Origin: Rhodothermales bacterium
GTDB lineage: Bacteria; Bacteroidota; Rhodothermia; Rhodothermales; Bin80
Direction: 5' to 3'
NCBI GenBank assembly: GCA_028278205.1
Contig: JANQES010000122.1
Coordinates: 24,602-88,601, forward strand
DNA: 64,000 nt
Below the pieces are notes generated by a model. That model saw nothing but the letters and a program-made list of their open reading frames with translations, was not told the DNA's origin and searched no databases. Positions 8,809 to 17,645 of the stretch are shown here, piece by piece. Numbering within the stretch: position 1 is the first letter of the stretch; each line of letters starts with the position of its first letter. The position numbers and the translations under genes were made by a program.

Positions 8809-9675
8809 TCAACCCATCGCCCGCGCCGCCGCCTCGGTCAGGGCGCGTTGGGCCATCACCGAGCACAGGTGGGCGCGATATTCGCTGCTGGCGCTGAGGT
8901 CGTTGAGCATCTCGTGTGCATCGGCCATGCCGGCCACCGCCGCTGCGATGGTCTCGGCGGTGAGGTGCTTGCCGCTGAGGTCGAATGCGACGTTGGAAGC
9001 CCGGAAGGCGTGCGAGGCCGCCCCGGTGACGCCGACGCGGGCGCCGGTGCACATGCCGTGCTCGTCTACCTCTACCCAGGCGGCCACCCCCACGACCGCA
9101 TACTTCGACGCCGGGTTCGAGAATTTGGCATAGGCCGCGCCGGACCGCGCGCTGAGCGCTGGAAAAATTACCTCGGTGATGATCTCGCCGTCTTGAAGCG
9201 CCGTCTTGAACAGGTTCAGGAAAAAGTCGTGCGCCGGGATCAGGTGCGTGCCCGACGGGCCGGCCACCTTGATGGCCGCGTTGAGCGCCAGCACCAGCGC
9301 CGGGTAGTCTGCCGCCGGGTCGGCGTGGGCGAGGCTGCCGCCGATGGTGCCTTTGTTGCGCACCTGCGGATCGCCGATGCCGCCGGCGGCCTCGGCCAGC
9401 ACCCCGCACTTGGCCTGCACAATCTCCGACGTTTCGACGGCGCGATGCGTAGCCAACGCGCCGACGTGGACGGCGGTCTCGCTGGCGGTGATCTGCGCCA
9501 GTTCGCTGATGCCCGAGACGTCGATGAGCATCGACGGATTGCTCAGGCGGAGCTTCATGGCCGGGATCAGGCTGTGGCCGCCGGCCAGCAGCTTGGCGTT
9601 GTCGTGGCCGTCCAAGAGCGCCAGGGCCTCGTCCACAGAACTGGCGCGGGTGTATTCGAAGGCGTAAGGAGTCAT
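8809..9675 (-). CDS. CoxM-like FAD-binding subunit of a molybdenum hydroxylase
   Basis: 288 residues, the usual length for the medium subunit of the xanthine dehydrogenase/CO dehydrogenase family. The FAD-binding signatures are visible: LLAGGHSLIPAMKLRL near residues 29-44, and NKGTIGGSLAHADPAADYP near 110-128. The C-terminal CODH-type domain follows. It passes electrons from the [2Fe-2S] subunit through FAD to an acceptor. It is the third gene of a CoxS-CoxL-CoxM order, separated from the large subunit by a 155-bp inverted-repeat element. The substrate cannot be inferred from this subunit. Confidence 0.93.
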   Translation of the reverse strand: MTPYAFEYTRASSVDEALALLDGHDNAKLLAGGHSLIPAMKLRLSNPSMLIDVSGISELAQITASETAVHVGALATHRAVETSEIVQAKCGVLAEAAGGIGDPQVRNKGTIGGSLAHADPAADYPALVLALNAAIKVAGPSGTHLIPAHDFFLNLFKTALQDGEIITEVIFPALSARSGAAYAKFSNPASKYAVVGVAAWVEVDEHGMCTGARVGVTGAASHAFRASNVAFDLSGKHLTAETIAAAVAGMADAHEMLNDLSASSEYRAHLCSVMAQRALTEAAARAMG

Positions 9676-9711
9676 GGTCTTGGTTGATTAAGGTCTAGAT
9701 TTTCAATGTAC

Positions 9712-9866
9712 ATTTTGGATTTTAGATTTTGGATTTTGGATTGTTTAGCGCCATCGAATCCGATAATCGAGGAAGCCGCGACCAACCCAACCGCTGCGAC
9801 TTTTTCGATTGAGGAAACGGATCGAATCAGACCAATCCAAAATCCAAAATCTAAAATCCAAAATCA
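9712..9866. repeat. Junction inverted repeat, GATTTTGG word family (CoxM/CoxL)
   Basis: The left arm is tandem TTTTGGATTTTAGA words and the right arm (9835-9865) is their reverse complement. Inside is a weaker pair AATCGAGGAAGCCGCG / GCGACTTTTTCGATT. The right arm touches the CoxL stop codon. Confidence 0.85.
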
Positions 9867-12227
9867 TCAAGCCTGCCCGTCGCCACTGCTTCGGGCGGCG
9901 TGGATAGCGCGCCAGACACGTTCGGACGTCATCGGCATCTGGATGTCTCGCGCGCCGACGGCGTCGCAGACGGCGTTGACCACGGCGGGCGTCGAGGCGA
10001 TGGTGCCCGTCTCGCCGGCGCCTTTGACCCCCAGCGGGTTGTGCGGGCACGGCGTCACCGTCCGGTCTACCTCGAACATCGGCAGGTCGGCGGCGCGCGG
10101 TATCGTGTAATCCATGAACGTGCCGGTCAGGAGCTGGCCGTCTTCGTCGTAGACGGCGCCTTCGAAGAGCGCCTGCCCGATGCCGTGAGCGATGCCGCCG
10201 TGTACCTGCCCATCGACGATCATCGGGTTGATGACCTCACCCACGTCATCGACGGCCACGTAGCGCAGAATCTCGACCTCGCCCGTATCCGGATCGACTT
10301 CGACGACGCAGATGTGCGTGCCGAAAGGGAAGGTGAAGTTCTTCGGATCGTAGAACGCGTTGAACTCCAGCCCCGGCTCCAGTTCTTCGATGGGATAGTC
10401 GTGCGGCACGTAGGCCGTCAACGCGATGTCGCCGAAGCTGACGGAGCGGTCAGTGCCTTTGACGGTGAACTGCCCGCCGACGTATTCGAGGTCTTCCTCG
10501 GCGGCTTCGAGCTTGTAGGCGGCAATTTTACGCGCTTTGCCCAGCACCTTTTCGAGCGCCCGGTAGATGGCGCTGCCGCCCACGGCCAGGCTGCGCGAGC
10601 CGTAGGTGCCCATTCCAAACGGAATCTGCGCCGTATCGCCGTGGACGAGTTCGACGTCTTCCATCGGGATCTGAAGATGATGCGCCACGAGTTGCGCAAA
10701 GGTGGTCTCGTGGCCCTGCCCGTGCGAGTGGACGCCGGTGTAGACCTGCACCTTGCCCGTCGGATGCACCCGGAGCATCCCGCTGTCGTAGAGCCCGGCG
10801 CGCGCCCCGATGGCCCCGGCCACCGCCGACGGCGCAATGCCGCACGCCTCGATATACGTCGAAAAGCCGATGCCGATGAGCCGCCCCTCGGCGCGGGCCT
10901 GCTGTTGCTGCTGGCGAAACGCATCGTAGTCGAGTATGTCGAGCGCTTTGTCGAGCGCCGCCTCGTAGTTGCCGCTGTCGTATTGCAGCACCACCGGCGT
11001 ATCGTAGGGGAATTGATCCGGCTGGATGAAGTTCATCCGTCGTAGCCCCGCCGGATCGCGGCCCATCTCTTTGGCCGCCAGATCCATCAGGCGTTCGAGC
11101 AGGAACGTTGCTTCGGGCCGCCCGGCGCCCCGGAGGGCATCGACCGGGACGGTGTTGGTGAAGATGCCCTGGGTGTGGACGTAGATGGCCGGCGTGGTGT
11201 ATTGCCCGGCCAGCAGCGTCCCGTAGAGCCACGTCGGGATGCCGCCGGCAAACGTCGAGAGGTAGGCGCCCATGTTAGCCGCCGTGTCCACGCGCAGGCC
11301 GACGATCTTGCCATCGGCGTCGAAGCCCATCTCGGCGGTCGTCAGATGATCGCGCCCCTGCGCGTCGGTGACGAAGCTCTCGCTGCGTTCGGCGGTCCAC
11401 TTCACCGGACGCCCGATCTTGCGGGTGGCCCAGGCACAAAAGACTTCTTCGGGATAGTGAAAGATCTTGCTGCCGAAGCCGCCGCCCACGTCCGGCGAGA
11501 TCACGCGCACCTTGTGCTCGGGCAGGCCCGTGACGAAGGCGCACAGCAGCAGGCGGATCAGGTGCGGGTTTTGCGAACTGGTGTAGAGCGTCAGGTCGTC
11601 CGTAGCGACGTTATGATCGCCGATGACGGCGCGCGGCTCGATGGCGTTGGGGATGAGGCGCTGGTTGACGATCTCGTAGGTGGTGATGTGATGCGCCGCC
11701 GCCAGGGCTGCGTCCGCCGCTGCTTTGTCGCCCAGTTCCCAGTGGAACGAGACGTTGTTGGGCGCGTCGTCATGAACCAGCGGCGCACCGTCGGCCAGCG
11801 CCTCGTTCATGTCGGCCACGGCGGGCAAAGGTTCATACTCGATGTGGACGTGCTCGGCGGCATCCTGCGCTGCCGCCTTCGTCTCGGCGATGACGACGGC
11901 CACGCCGTCGCCCACGTGGCGCACCTTGTCTACGGCCAGGGTATGATGCGGCGGTTCCTTCATATCCTCGCCGATCTGCCAGCCGGTGGGAATCGGGTTG
12001 ATGCCGTCATCGACGATGTCCTGGCCGGTAAAGACGGCCACCACGCCGGGGCGATTGCGCGCCTCTTCGGTGTCGATGCCGTTGATGCGTGCATGGGCAT
12101 AGGGGCTTCGGACGAAACACGCATACGTCATGTTCGGCAGCACGATGTCGTCGGTATAACGGCCCCGCCCCGTGATAAAGCGCTGGTCTTCAACGCGTTT
12201 GACTGACGTTCCGATATAATCTGACAT
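9867..12227 (-). CDS. CoxL-like molybdopterin-binding large subunit (form II)
   Basis: 786 residues from MSDYIGTSVKRVEDQRFITG, a typical large-subunit N-terminus; an upstream in-frame ATG at 12284 would add an unsupported leader. The active-site loop reads LRGAGRPEA, which corresponds to the AYRGAGR motif of form II proteins and not to the AYXCSFR loop with the selenated cysteine of true form I CO dehydrogenases. Mo-cofactor regions such as GGGFGSKIFHYPEE and GQGHETTFAQ are present. It is therefore an aldehyde oxidase/xanthine dehydrogenase-like hydroxylase of unknown substrate; CO oxidation should not be assumed. Cytoplasmic, in complex with the neighbouring FAD and [2Fe-2S] subunits. Confidence 0.93.
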   Translation of the reverse strand: MSDYIGTSVKRVEDQRFITGRGRYTDDIVLPNMTYACFVRSPYAHARINGIDTEEARNRPGVVAVFTGQDIVDDGINPIPTGWQIGEDMKEPPHHTLAVDKVRHVGDGVAVVIAETKAAAQDAAEHVHIEYEPLPAVADMNEALADGAPLVHDDAPNNVSFHWELGDKAAADAALAAAHHITTYEIVNQRLIPNAIEPRAVIGDHNVATDDLTLYTSSQNPHLIRLLLCAFVTGLPEHKVRVISPDVGGGFGSKIFHYPEEVFCAWATRKIGRPVKWTAERSESFVTDAQGRDHLTTAEMGFDADGKIVGLRVDTAANMGAYLSTFAGGIPTWLYGTLLAGQYTTPAIYVHTQGIFTNTVPVDALRGAGRPEATFLLERLMDLAAKEMGRDPAGLRRMNFIQPDQFPYDTPVVLQYDSGNYEAALDKALDILDYDAFRQQQQQARAEGRLIGIGFSTYIEACGIAPSAVAGAIGARAGLYDSGMLRVHPTGKVQVYTGVHSHGQGHETTFAQLVAHHLQIPMEDVELVHGDTAQIPFGMGTYGSRSLAVGGSAIYRALEKVLGKARKIAAYKLEAAEEDLEYVGGQFTVKGTDRSVSFGDIALTAYVPHDYPIEELEPGLEFNAFYDPKNFTFPFGTHICVVEVDPDTGEVEILRYVAVDDVGEVINPMIVDGQVHGGIAHGIGQALFEGAVYDEDGQLLTGTFMDYTIPRAADLPMFEVDRTVTPCPHNPLGVKGAGETGTIASTPAVVNAVCDAVGARDIQMPMTSERVWRAIHAARSSGDGQA

Positions 12228-12260
12228 AATGGCTTCGGTGGATAAGAGGTGAGCGATGTC

Positions 12261-12332
12261 TGTGGCAAAGAGGCAAAGAGGCAAATGGGCAAGGAGGTAA
12301 CAAGGCTGAAACTTGCCATTTGCAATTTGCCC
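12261..12332. repeat. Junction inverted repeat, GGCAAATG word family (CoxL/CoxS)
   Basis: GGCAAAGAGGCAAATGGGC on the left and its complementary words TTGCCATTTGCAATTTGCCC on the right. The right arm ends at the CoxS stop codon. Confidence 0.7.
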
Positions 12333-12800
12333 TTAACTCATCTGCCCGGCGGCGTTTTGGATGGCTTTGACGATGTTATGATAGCCCGTGCAGCGGCAGT
12401 AATTGCCTTCGAGCGCATGGCGGATCTCCCCCTCGCTGGAGCTCGGATTGCGCGCGAGCAAATCGGCAGCAGCCATGATCATGCCGGGGGTGCAAAAACC
12501 GCATTGCAGCCCGTGTTCTTCGCGGAAAGCCGCTTGCAACGGATGCAACGCGCCGTCGCCGGCAAGGCCTTCGATCGTAGTGATCGCGCTGCCGTCGGCC
12601 TGGACGGCGAACATCGTGCAGGCTTTGACCGAGACGCCGTCTACGTGTACCGTACAGGCGCCGCACTGGCTCGTATCACAACCGACGTGCGTGCCCGTCA
12701 GGCTCAGCGTCTGCCGCAGAAAGTCGACCAACAACATGCGGGGTTCGACCTCAGCCTCACGCGCAGCGCCGTTGACAGTCACGTGAATCGTTTGGCTCAT
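12333..12800 (-). CDS. CoxS-like [2Fe-2S] subunit of the molybdenum hydroxylase
   Basis: 155 residues from MSQTIHVTVNGAAREAEV. All eight cluster cysteines are visible: GCDTSQCGACTVHVDG with a further AC at SVKAC for the plant-type ferredoxin cluster, and CGFCTPG plus CRCTGY for the second cluster in the four-helix domain. The start at 12800 has GGAGGAG upstream, one of the strongest Shine-Dalgarno sequences in the window, which rules out the longer frame reaching 13079. First gene of the S-L-M operon; the shared AT-rich motif (12945-12980) lies about 145 nt upstream. Confidence 0.95.
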   Translation of the reverse strand: MSQTIHVTVNGAAREAEVEPRMLLVDFLRQTLSLTGTHVGCDTSQCGACTVHVDGVSVKACTMFAVQADGSAITTIEGLAGDGALHPLQAAFREEHGLQCGFCTPGMIMAAADLLARNPSSSEGEIRHALEGNYCRCTGYHNIVKAIQNAAGQMS

Positions 12801-12944
12801 ACTGCTCCTCCAAATAGGTTGACAGTGGGACGATGGGAATCCTTCAAGATCAAGCCCGAAGATTGCTTCCAGGAGGGGAAGGCTGATTGCGCAACAATAC
12901 CTCGCCGATTCGAGCAGCGATCTGCTGCGCTCAACCGATAGCGT

Positions 12945-12980
12945 TCCATATAACAAATTTTTTTGCTGAGGATCAAAGGT
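12945..12980 (-). promoter_or_regulatory. Copy 3 of the AT-rich upstream motif, before CoxS
   Basis: On the minus strand: GATCCTCAGCAAAAAAATTT followed by GTTATATGGAA. It resembles the two copies upstream of the TIR operon (GAnnCTC, then an A-run, then GTTATAT). Probable promoter region of the CoxS-L-M operon. Confidence 0.4.
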
Positions 12981-13059
12981 TTTTTCGAATTTGCTAAAGA
13001 ATGTCTTCAGATTGTAACGTCGGGGGTACGCTACCACTTTGAAGAAGGCAAAACACGGG

Positions 13060-13199
13060 TAAAACGTGACACGTGACACGAACCGAAGGTGACTGACGAA
13101 GTAAACGTGAGGGTGCTTCGCCGAACCGTTTCTAAGGGCACCCTCACGTTTACTTCGTCAGTCGCTTCGCTCGTCACACGTTTTACGTTTCACGTTCCC
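13060..13199. repeat. Long palindrome between the divergent CoxS and XdhC genes
   Basis: A perfect 26-bp inverted repeat (13090-13115 and 13137-13162) with a 21-nt spacer, flanked by outer words ACGTGAC/GTCACACG and AAACGTG/CACGTTT. The right arm ends immediately before the XdhC ATG, leaving no room for a ribosome binding site. Confidence 0.9.
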
Positions 13200-13200
13200 C

Positions 13201-14340
13201 ATGAAGGAATTACTGCACTTACTCACCGAAGCCGAGCGCTTGCGCCGGGCACAGCAGCGGTTTGCCCTGGCTACGGTCGTCAAAATCAACGGCTCTACCT
13301 ACCGGCGGCCCGGCGCGCGGATGCTCATCGACCCCGACGGCGCCACCTGCGGCACCATCAGCGGCGGCTGCCTCGAACAGGAAGTGGCCCAGCAAGCCCT
13401 CGACGTCATCGAAAGCGGCCAGGCGCAGGTGCTCCCGTTCGACCTCACCGACGACGACCTCATCCTGGGCTTCGGCACCGGCTGCAACGGCATCGTCCAC
13501 GTGTTGATCGAACCCGTGCCTGCCCCCGACCGCGCCGATCCCACTCAACTCGTCGAGGCCTGCCTGACGAGCCGCCAGTCCGGCGTGATGGCGCAGGTCA
13601 TCGATGCCCCCGGCAACGCAGATTTGCTGAGCCGCCGCCTGCTCTTGCTCGAAGACGGCACCACACGCGGCGACCTCGATGTGCCCTCGCTGCACGAGGC
13701 ACTGCGCGACGAAGCTGCCCGCGCGCTCGCTGAAGGCCGCCACAAAATCCAGCCCTACCCCACCGAGGCCGGCCCGGTCGAGGTGCTCTTCGAGGTGGTG
13801 CGCCCGCCGGTGCGGCTGGTGCTCTTCGGCGCCGGCCACGACGTGGCGCCCGTCGTCCGCCTTGCCAAAACGATGGGCTGGCCCGTGACCATCGTCGGGC
13901 GCAAACCCGCCGACGTGCTCGCCCAACGCCTCCCCGAAGCCGACGACCACATCTTCCTGATGCACCCCACCCAGGCACTCGACTACGTGCCGCTCGACGC
14001 CCGCTGCGCCGCCGTCGTGATGAACCACCAGTACACGCGCGACAAAGCCCTCATCGGCACGTTGCTCCATTCGCCCGCGCCCTACATCGGCGCCCTCGGC
14101 CCCGGCGACCGCGCCGACCGCATCATCGACGAGCTACGCGAAGAACAACCCGACCTCACCGACGCCCACATCGCCCGCATCCACGGCCCCGTCGGCCTCG
14201 ACATCGGCACCGAGACGCCGGAGGAGATTGCTCTGTCGATGATTGCCGAGATCCAGGCCGTCCATCACCACCGCACCGGCGGCATGCTCCGCCACCGCGC
14301 CGGGGCTATTCATGAGAAAGTGCTGATAAACAGCAAGTAG
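13201..14340 (+). CDS. XdhC/CoxI-family molybdenum-hydroxylase maturation protein
   Basis: 379 residues. The N-terminal XdhC_CoxI domain has TVVKINGSTYRRPGARML and CGTISGGCLEQEV with the conserved cysteine, then FGTGCNGIVHVLIEP. The C-terminal XdhC_C Rossmann domain starts at VRLVLFGAGHDVAPVVRLA and includes MNHQYTRD and YIGALGPGDR. Proteins of this family bind and sulfurate the molybdenum cofactor before it enters the large subunit. It is transcribed away from the CoxS-L-M operon. No Shine-Dalgarno is visible because the palindrome abuts the start. Confidence 0.92.
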   Translation: MKELLHLLTEAERLRRAQQRFALATVVKINGSTYRRPGARMLIDPDGATCGTISGGCLEQEVAQQALDVIESGQAQVLPFDLTDDDLILGFGTGCNGIVHVLIEPVPAPDRADPTQLVEACLTSRQSGVMAQVIDAPGNADLLSRRLLLLEDGTTRGDLDVPSLHEALRDEAARALAEGRHKIQPYPTEAGPVEVLFEVVRPPVRLVLFGAGHDVAPVVRLAKTMGWPVTIVGRKPADVLAQRLPEADDHIFLMHPTQALDYVPLDARCAAVVMNHQYTRDKALIGTLLHSPAPYIGALGPGDRADRIIDELREEQPDLTDAHIARIHGPVGLDIGTETPEEIALSMIAEIQAVHHHRTGGMLRHRAGAIHEKVLINSK

Positions 14341-14462
14341 TTTTTTTGAAGCAACCATAAAATCTGGTCACTCGTTCTATTCTTTGGGATGCTCTCGGAA
14401 GTTCAAGGGTTTTCGGTATGGAAGGCATTGGCGAGCGTATTGATACCTTTGGTAGTAGTTGG

Positions 14463-14705
14463 TGTCTCTCTGGTGTTATTGCTGAGTATGTAGCGAAGCT
14501 GAGTTCGTGGAGCCGCGCATAACCATTCGCTCAAGCCGACAATGGGCCAGGCGGTCTTGAGCGCCTCTTCCGAGGCACTCTCGCACAGCGAGGCCCCCAG
14601 GATACAATCAGCCCCGGCGGTCAGGGCAACATAGGCTTTCTGGCCACAAAGACGCGTGTGTTTTTCGTCAGCCAGCAGATGCAGACTGCTTGACCGTCGT
14701 GCCGA
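14463..14705 (-). pseudogene. Transposase fragment
   Basis: The minus strand encodes LLADEKHTRLCGQKAYVAL followed by TAGADCILGASLCESASEE, which resembles the DDE region (Asp in LLADEKH) of transposases in this style. There is no start codon, a stop lies just upstream in frame, and the downstream part degrades. No terminal repeats are visible. It is a relic; the remainder of 14341-14735 holds no other gene I can support. Confidence 0.55.
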
Positions 14706-14735
14706 CCAGGCTCAAGCGTGCCAAGCTAGCGGCCA

Positions 14736-14808
14736 GACGATTTTAGGGACGGTTTGCTTGCTACAAACAGATCGCCCCTACGGGGCTCTGAAATTTGGGA
14801 TGACTCAT
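14736..14808. repeat. Short palindromic repeat with nested hairpins
   Basis: Contains GTTTGCTTGCTACAAAC and GCCCCTACGGGGC hairpins in a row between the transposase relic and the BP74-like gene. From memory, similar units occur dispersed in other bacterial genomes; I could not check this. Confidence 0.45.
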
Positions 14809-14845
14809 GGTCCTGTTTATCAAGGCTCAAAAGCCAAACAGCCTC

Positions 14846-15598
14846 TCAATGCTGCTCCGGAACGACCTCATCGACCAGCCGCGACGTCCACGGGCACCAG
14901 TGCGAGCCGGGCAGCGTCGAGCCGCCCACCTCGTCGAGATGCTCTTCCACATAGTCGATAGTCGCGTCGCAGACCTCTATAGCGACTTCGAAGAAATCGA
15001 TGGATTTCGGGGCCAGGTGGTAGCTCCAACCGGGGTTGTACGCCGCAGGCTCTTTGACAATCAGGCCTTGTATGTGAACGCGCAACGTTTCCTCGCCCCG
15101 GAGAATCCGCCGGGCGTGTTCAACTTTTTCCAGTTCGACGAGCTGGATGACGAACCGAGGCTCCTCATTGATGTCCGTAAATCGGAAAAGGGCCGGTTTC
15201 GCTTCTTTTTTCGTTTGCTGGGCTTCGGCGGGTACGGGGACTTCGGCGGTCTTGGTGGCCCCGATCACCCGGAACCCTTTGAAGCCGCCAGAACCCAGCA
15301 CCTCCAGCGTCGCAGAATAGGGGGTCAGCACGGGCAACCCGATACCGGAGAGGCAGCCCACTACCTCGACGTCCCACCATTCCTGTTCCGTGGGCGGCGG
15401 CCCCGGAACGAGTTCCACGCGCATATTCGCGTAGGGCTTCTCGCCCTCGACGACGAGCACCAGCGAAACCGGGCTTAGCAAGATCACCTCAGCCGTCTCA
15501 AAATCGATCAGGCGGCAGGAGGTTGCCGGCGGAAGTTGTTCGAAGGCAGCGCGCGCCGCCTCTTGGGCCGTAGCCTCTTGAGTCTCTACGTATGTCAT
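14846..15598 (-). CDS. Protein with C-terminal BP74-like domain
   Basis: 250 residues, no signal peptide. From about residue 140 it matches the pattern I associate with BP74-type domains: FRFTDINEEPRFVIQLVE, then ARRILRGEET, VKEPAAYNPGWSYHL, SIDFFEVAIEVCDATIDYVE and HWCPWTSRLVDEV at the C-terminus. The N-terminal 130 residues form a separate all-beta region that I do not recognise. The gene has AAGGAG in front of its ATG and lies 28 bp after a META-domain gene, so the two form a pair. A role is unknown; BP74-type modules are seen in secreted or effector-like proteins, and this is an inference. Confidence 0.7.
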   Translation of the reverse strand: MTYVETQEATAQEAARAAFEQLPPATSCRLIDFETAEVILLSPVSLVLVVEGEKPYANMRVELVPGPPPTEQEWWDVEVVGCLSGIGLPVLTPYSATLEVLGSGGFKGFRVIGATKTAEVPVPAEAQQTKKEAKPALFRFTDINEEPRFVIQLVELEKVEHARRILRGEETLRVHIQGLIVKEPAAYNPGWSYHLAPKSIDFFEVAIEVCDATIDYVEEHLDEVGGSTLPGSHWCPWTSRLVDEVVPEQH

Positions 15599-15626
15599 GA
15601 CGATGCTCCTTGTTTAGCGGTTGATT

Positions 15627-16334
15627 TTACGCGTCATCCTCGCCTAAAAGGCGCCGGAACCGGAGGGCTTGCCGCCCATCATCCCAACTCAAGCGCAGCG
15701 TGCTTCTACTGGCGAGATAGGTCTCAGCGGCGAGCAGGCCCTCGAAGTACCGCTGCTCCTGCGCGTTGATGCCCGGAGGCGGCCCCTCGCAGTGTATTTC
15801 CGTCGAAATCAGGTCGGTGATCGAGATGCGGCCGGCCGATCCCCCTTCGGAGGTGTAGGCGGCAATGAAGGTGTTGCATCCCCCCGATCCGCCTACGCTG
15901 CCCTTGTTCGAGAAAAGGGCCGTCAGGACGGTGCCTTCAATCGGTGTTTCGATGGAATCTTCGACCTCAAAGCTCGTCAGCCGCCACCGGCCGAGCGGCT
16001 GGAGGGCTTCCTCCCGGCTTTCATCGAGCCGCTTTTCGATGACCCCATCGCCGATGCCATGCACCCGGACGCCCTGCATCAGGTTCTGGGGGAAGCCAAA
16101 CCAGGAATTGGAGGCTTCGACCGGGGTAATGACGGCCAGCGGGCCGAGAGAGGCGCGGAGATAATAATCCCAGATGCCATCGGCAGGAGGAATCTCATAT
16201 TCTTCGCGCTCTAACGTGACCTGGGTGGCCGGGCCTCTCGTGGCCTCGCCCATTGCACGGACGACCAGCGTCGGCGGAAAAGTCCTCAGAATAACGAGAT
16301 CGACGTCCGTGATTTTTGCAATTCTGACGTTCAT
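15627..16334 (-). CDS. META-domain protein
   Basis: 235 residues. The C-terminal half fits a META (HslJ-like) domain: LGRWRLTSFEVED opens it, GSGGCNTFIAAY is the typical glycine-cysteine turn, and EQRYFEGLLAAETYLASRS closes it. META domains are usually in outer-envelope lipoproteins, but no signal peptide or lipobox is visible here. The N-terminal 110 residues (VDLVILRTFPPTLVVRAMGE) are unassigned and may be related to the N-terminal part of the downstream BP74-like protein. GAGG precedes the start. It opens a two-gene operon. Confidence 0.72.
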   Translation of the reverse strand: MNVRIAKITDVDLVILRTFPPTLVVRAMGEATRGPATQVTLEREEYEIPPADGIWDYYLRASLGPLAVITPVEASNSWFGFPQNLMQGVRVHGIGDGVIEKRLDESREEALQPLGRWRLTSFEVEDSIETPIEGTVLTALFSNKGSVGGSGGCNTFIAAYTSEGGSAGRISITDLISTEIHCEGPPPGINAQEQRYFEGLLAAETYLASRSTLRLSWDDGRQALRFRRLLGEDDA

Positions 16335-16465
16335 GGCGGTGCCTCATAGTAGTGATTTTGATGTGTCGATAGCAACTCGAAGCAGCCGCGGGGCTGCCAG
16401 AGCCTGCTATGTCTATTACGAGAAACCACGCCGGATTAAATCAAGCCACCCTATAAATTTTTTAA

Positions 16466-16594
16466 ATGTCGAATAGCGAACAAGACACGAGCCGCAGGCG
16501 ACTGACCGAAGGTAATTGATGACTGTTGAAGGACCTGACACTACACTCGACATTCGGAAATCGACATTCTGCGGTTCGATATTCGACAGACACC
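16466..16594. repeat. Junction inverted repeat, TCGACATTCG word family
   Basis: Left arm ATGTCGAATAGCGAACAAG, right arm with CACTCGACATTCG, ATCGACATTC and TCGATATTCGACA. It lies in the 387-bp gap 16335-16721, which otherwise holds only the next element. Confidence 0.65.
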
Positions 16595-16617
16595 CTCAAT
16601 CCAACTGACCACCGCTA

Positions 16618-16690
16618 TAATAGGCAAGAGCCCGTGGCGAATAGTCAAGAAGAAAATCCATTCGCCATTCCCTATTGGCTATTCGCCATC
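16618..16690. repeat. Junction inverted repeat, GGCGAATAG word family
   Basis: TAGGCAAGAGCCCGTGGCGAATAG on the left is answered by ATTCGCCATTCCCTATTGG and CTATTCGCC on the right. It sits downstream of the last gene of the IG-tail operon and could fold as its terminator. Confidence 0.6.
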
Positions 16691-16721
16691 AAGGTCCCCT
16701 TACATTCCTCCCGCGCCGACC

Positions 16722-17645
16722 TCACCCGATGACAAAGACGCTGCCGCCCTGGGGATCGATCTCGTAGAAATAGGGACGAAAATCCAGACGGGCCTGGTCG
16801 CGAAGCAGTTTGAGCGTCTCCTGGAAGAGCTTTGCTTCGGAGCGTTTCTTCTTTTTGGCGGGCACCGTGCCGGCCAGATCTGCGATGCCGGGCAAGAGCC
16901 TTTCGAGTTCCTCTACCGCCGATTGAAACCCGTTGAGCGGCTGCCCTTTGTAGGTGCAGAGCGTGTTGGAGATGGTGTAGAGGTTGGCATACATGGCCTG
17001 TTGCAACGTCGGGAGGCTGCGTGTCTGCGGGGCGACCTGAAGCTGCGCGAGCGCATGTTGGATCAAAAAAGACAACGCGCCGGTGACGCCGGCATCGCTG
17101 TGCCGGTCCAGAAAATTACGTTGCCCCTGGAGGAAGTGACGGAGCAGATCTGCGCTGGGACCGGGCAGGGTCTTGACGGCATATCGCACCCCGTTGCGCG
17201 CGGCTTCCTGCGCAGCCGCCGTCCCCGAAGCCGCTGCTCTCGGCGCCGAGCGGCGCGTCGGGTGGGTGGGCGTTGCTGTGGCGGGGATGGGTCTTTCCTG
17301 GCGGAGATCAGCCGGTGCTTTTTTTGCTTTTTCGGGCGGTCTCGCGCGCCGGTTCGCCTCACTCTTCATGGCGCGGAGCGCCTGCTGCAACTGGGCTACA
17401 TCCCGCTCCAGACGACGCTTCTCGGCCTCTAACCGGCCTACCTGTTGTTCGAGCGTGCCCACCTGGGCTTCGAAGAGATAATCAAAGCTGTTGATGGTAT
17501 TGAACAGATGCCGCAGCGCGGCCTTGTAATCATCAATGCCGACGGACGCCTCCGAGGAGGCCTGGACGTGCCTTCCGAATTGATTAAAAAACTGGGCGCT
17601 TTTGTCCCGCAGCTCCAGCGCGTGGTTCTTCGAACGAACACGCAT
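16722..17645 (-). CDS. IG-tail family paralogue D: coiled coil plus shared C-terminal domain
   Basis: 307 residues from MRVRSKNHALELRDK; GAGGT precedes the ATG at 17645. Residues about 55-105 form a coiled coil (LEQQVGRLEAEKRRLERD), followed by a Pro/Ala/Arg linker. The C-terminal domain has the family pattern: RHFLQGQRNFLDRHSDAG, AMYANLYTISNTL, LNGFQSAVEELERLL, LKLLRDQARLDFRPYFYEID, and the last two residues are IG. No signal peptide. Three larger paralogues lie upstream in the same operon, with a 297-bp gap before this copy. I do not recognise the family. Confidence 0.85.
   Translation of the reverse strand: MRVRSKNHALELRDKSAQFFNQFGRHVQASSEASVGIDDYKAALRHLFNTINSFDYLFEAQVGTLEQQVGRLEAEKRRLERDVAQLQQALRAMKSEANRRARPPEKAKKAPADLRQERPIPATATPTHPTRRSAPRAAASGTAAAQEAARNGVRYAVKTLPGPSADLLRHFLQGQRNFLDRHSDAGVTGALSFLIQHALAQLQVAPQTRSLPTLQQAMYANLYTISNTLCTYKGQPLNGFQSAVEELERLLPGIADLAGTVPAKKKKRSEAKLFQETLKLLRDQARLDFRPYFYEIDPQGGSVFVIG

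Noticed and set aside
9867..12227. True CO dehydrogenase (form I)
   Set aside because: The active-site loop is RGAGR, not the CSFR form needed for CO oxidation.
12333..13079. 248-residue version of CoxS
   Set aside because: A GGAGGAG ribosome site and family length fix the start at 12800.
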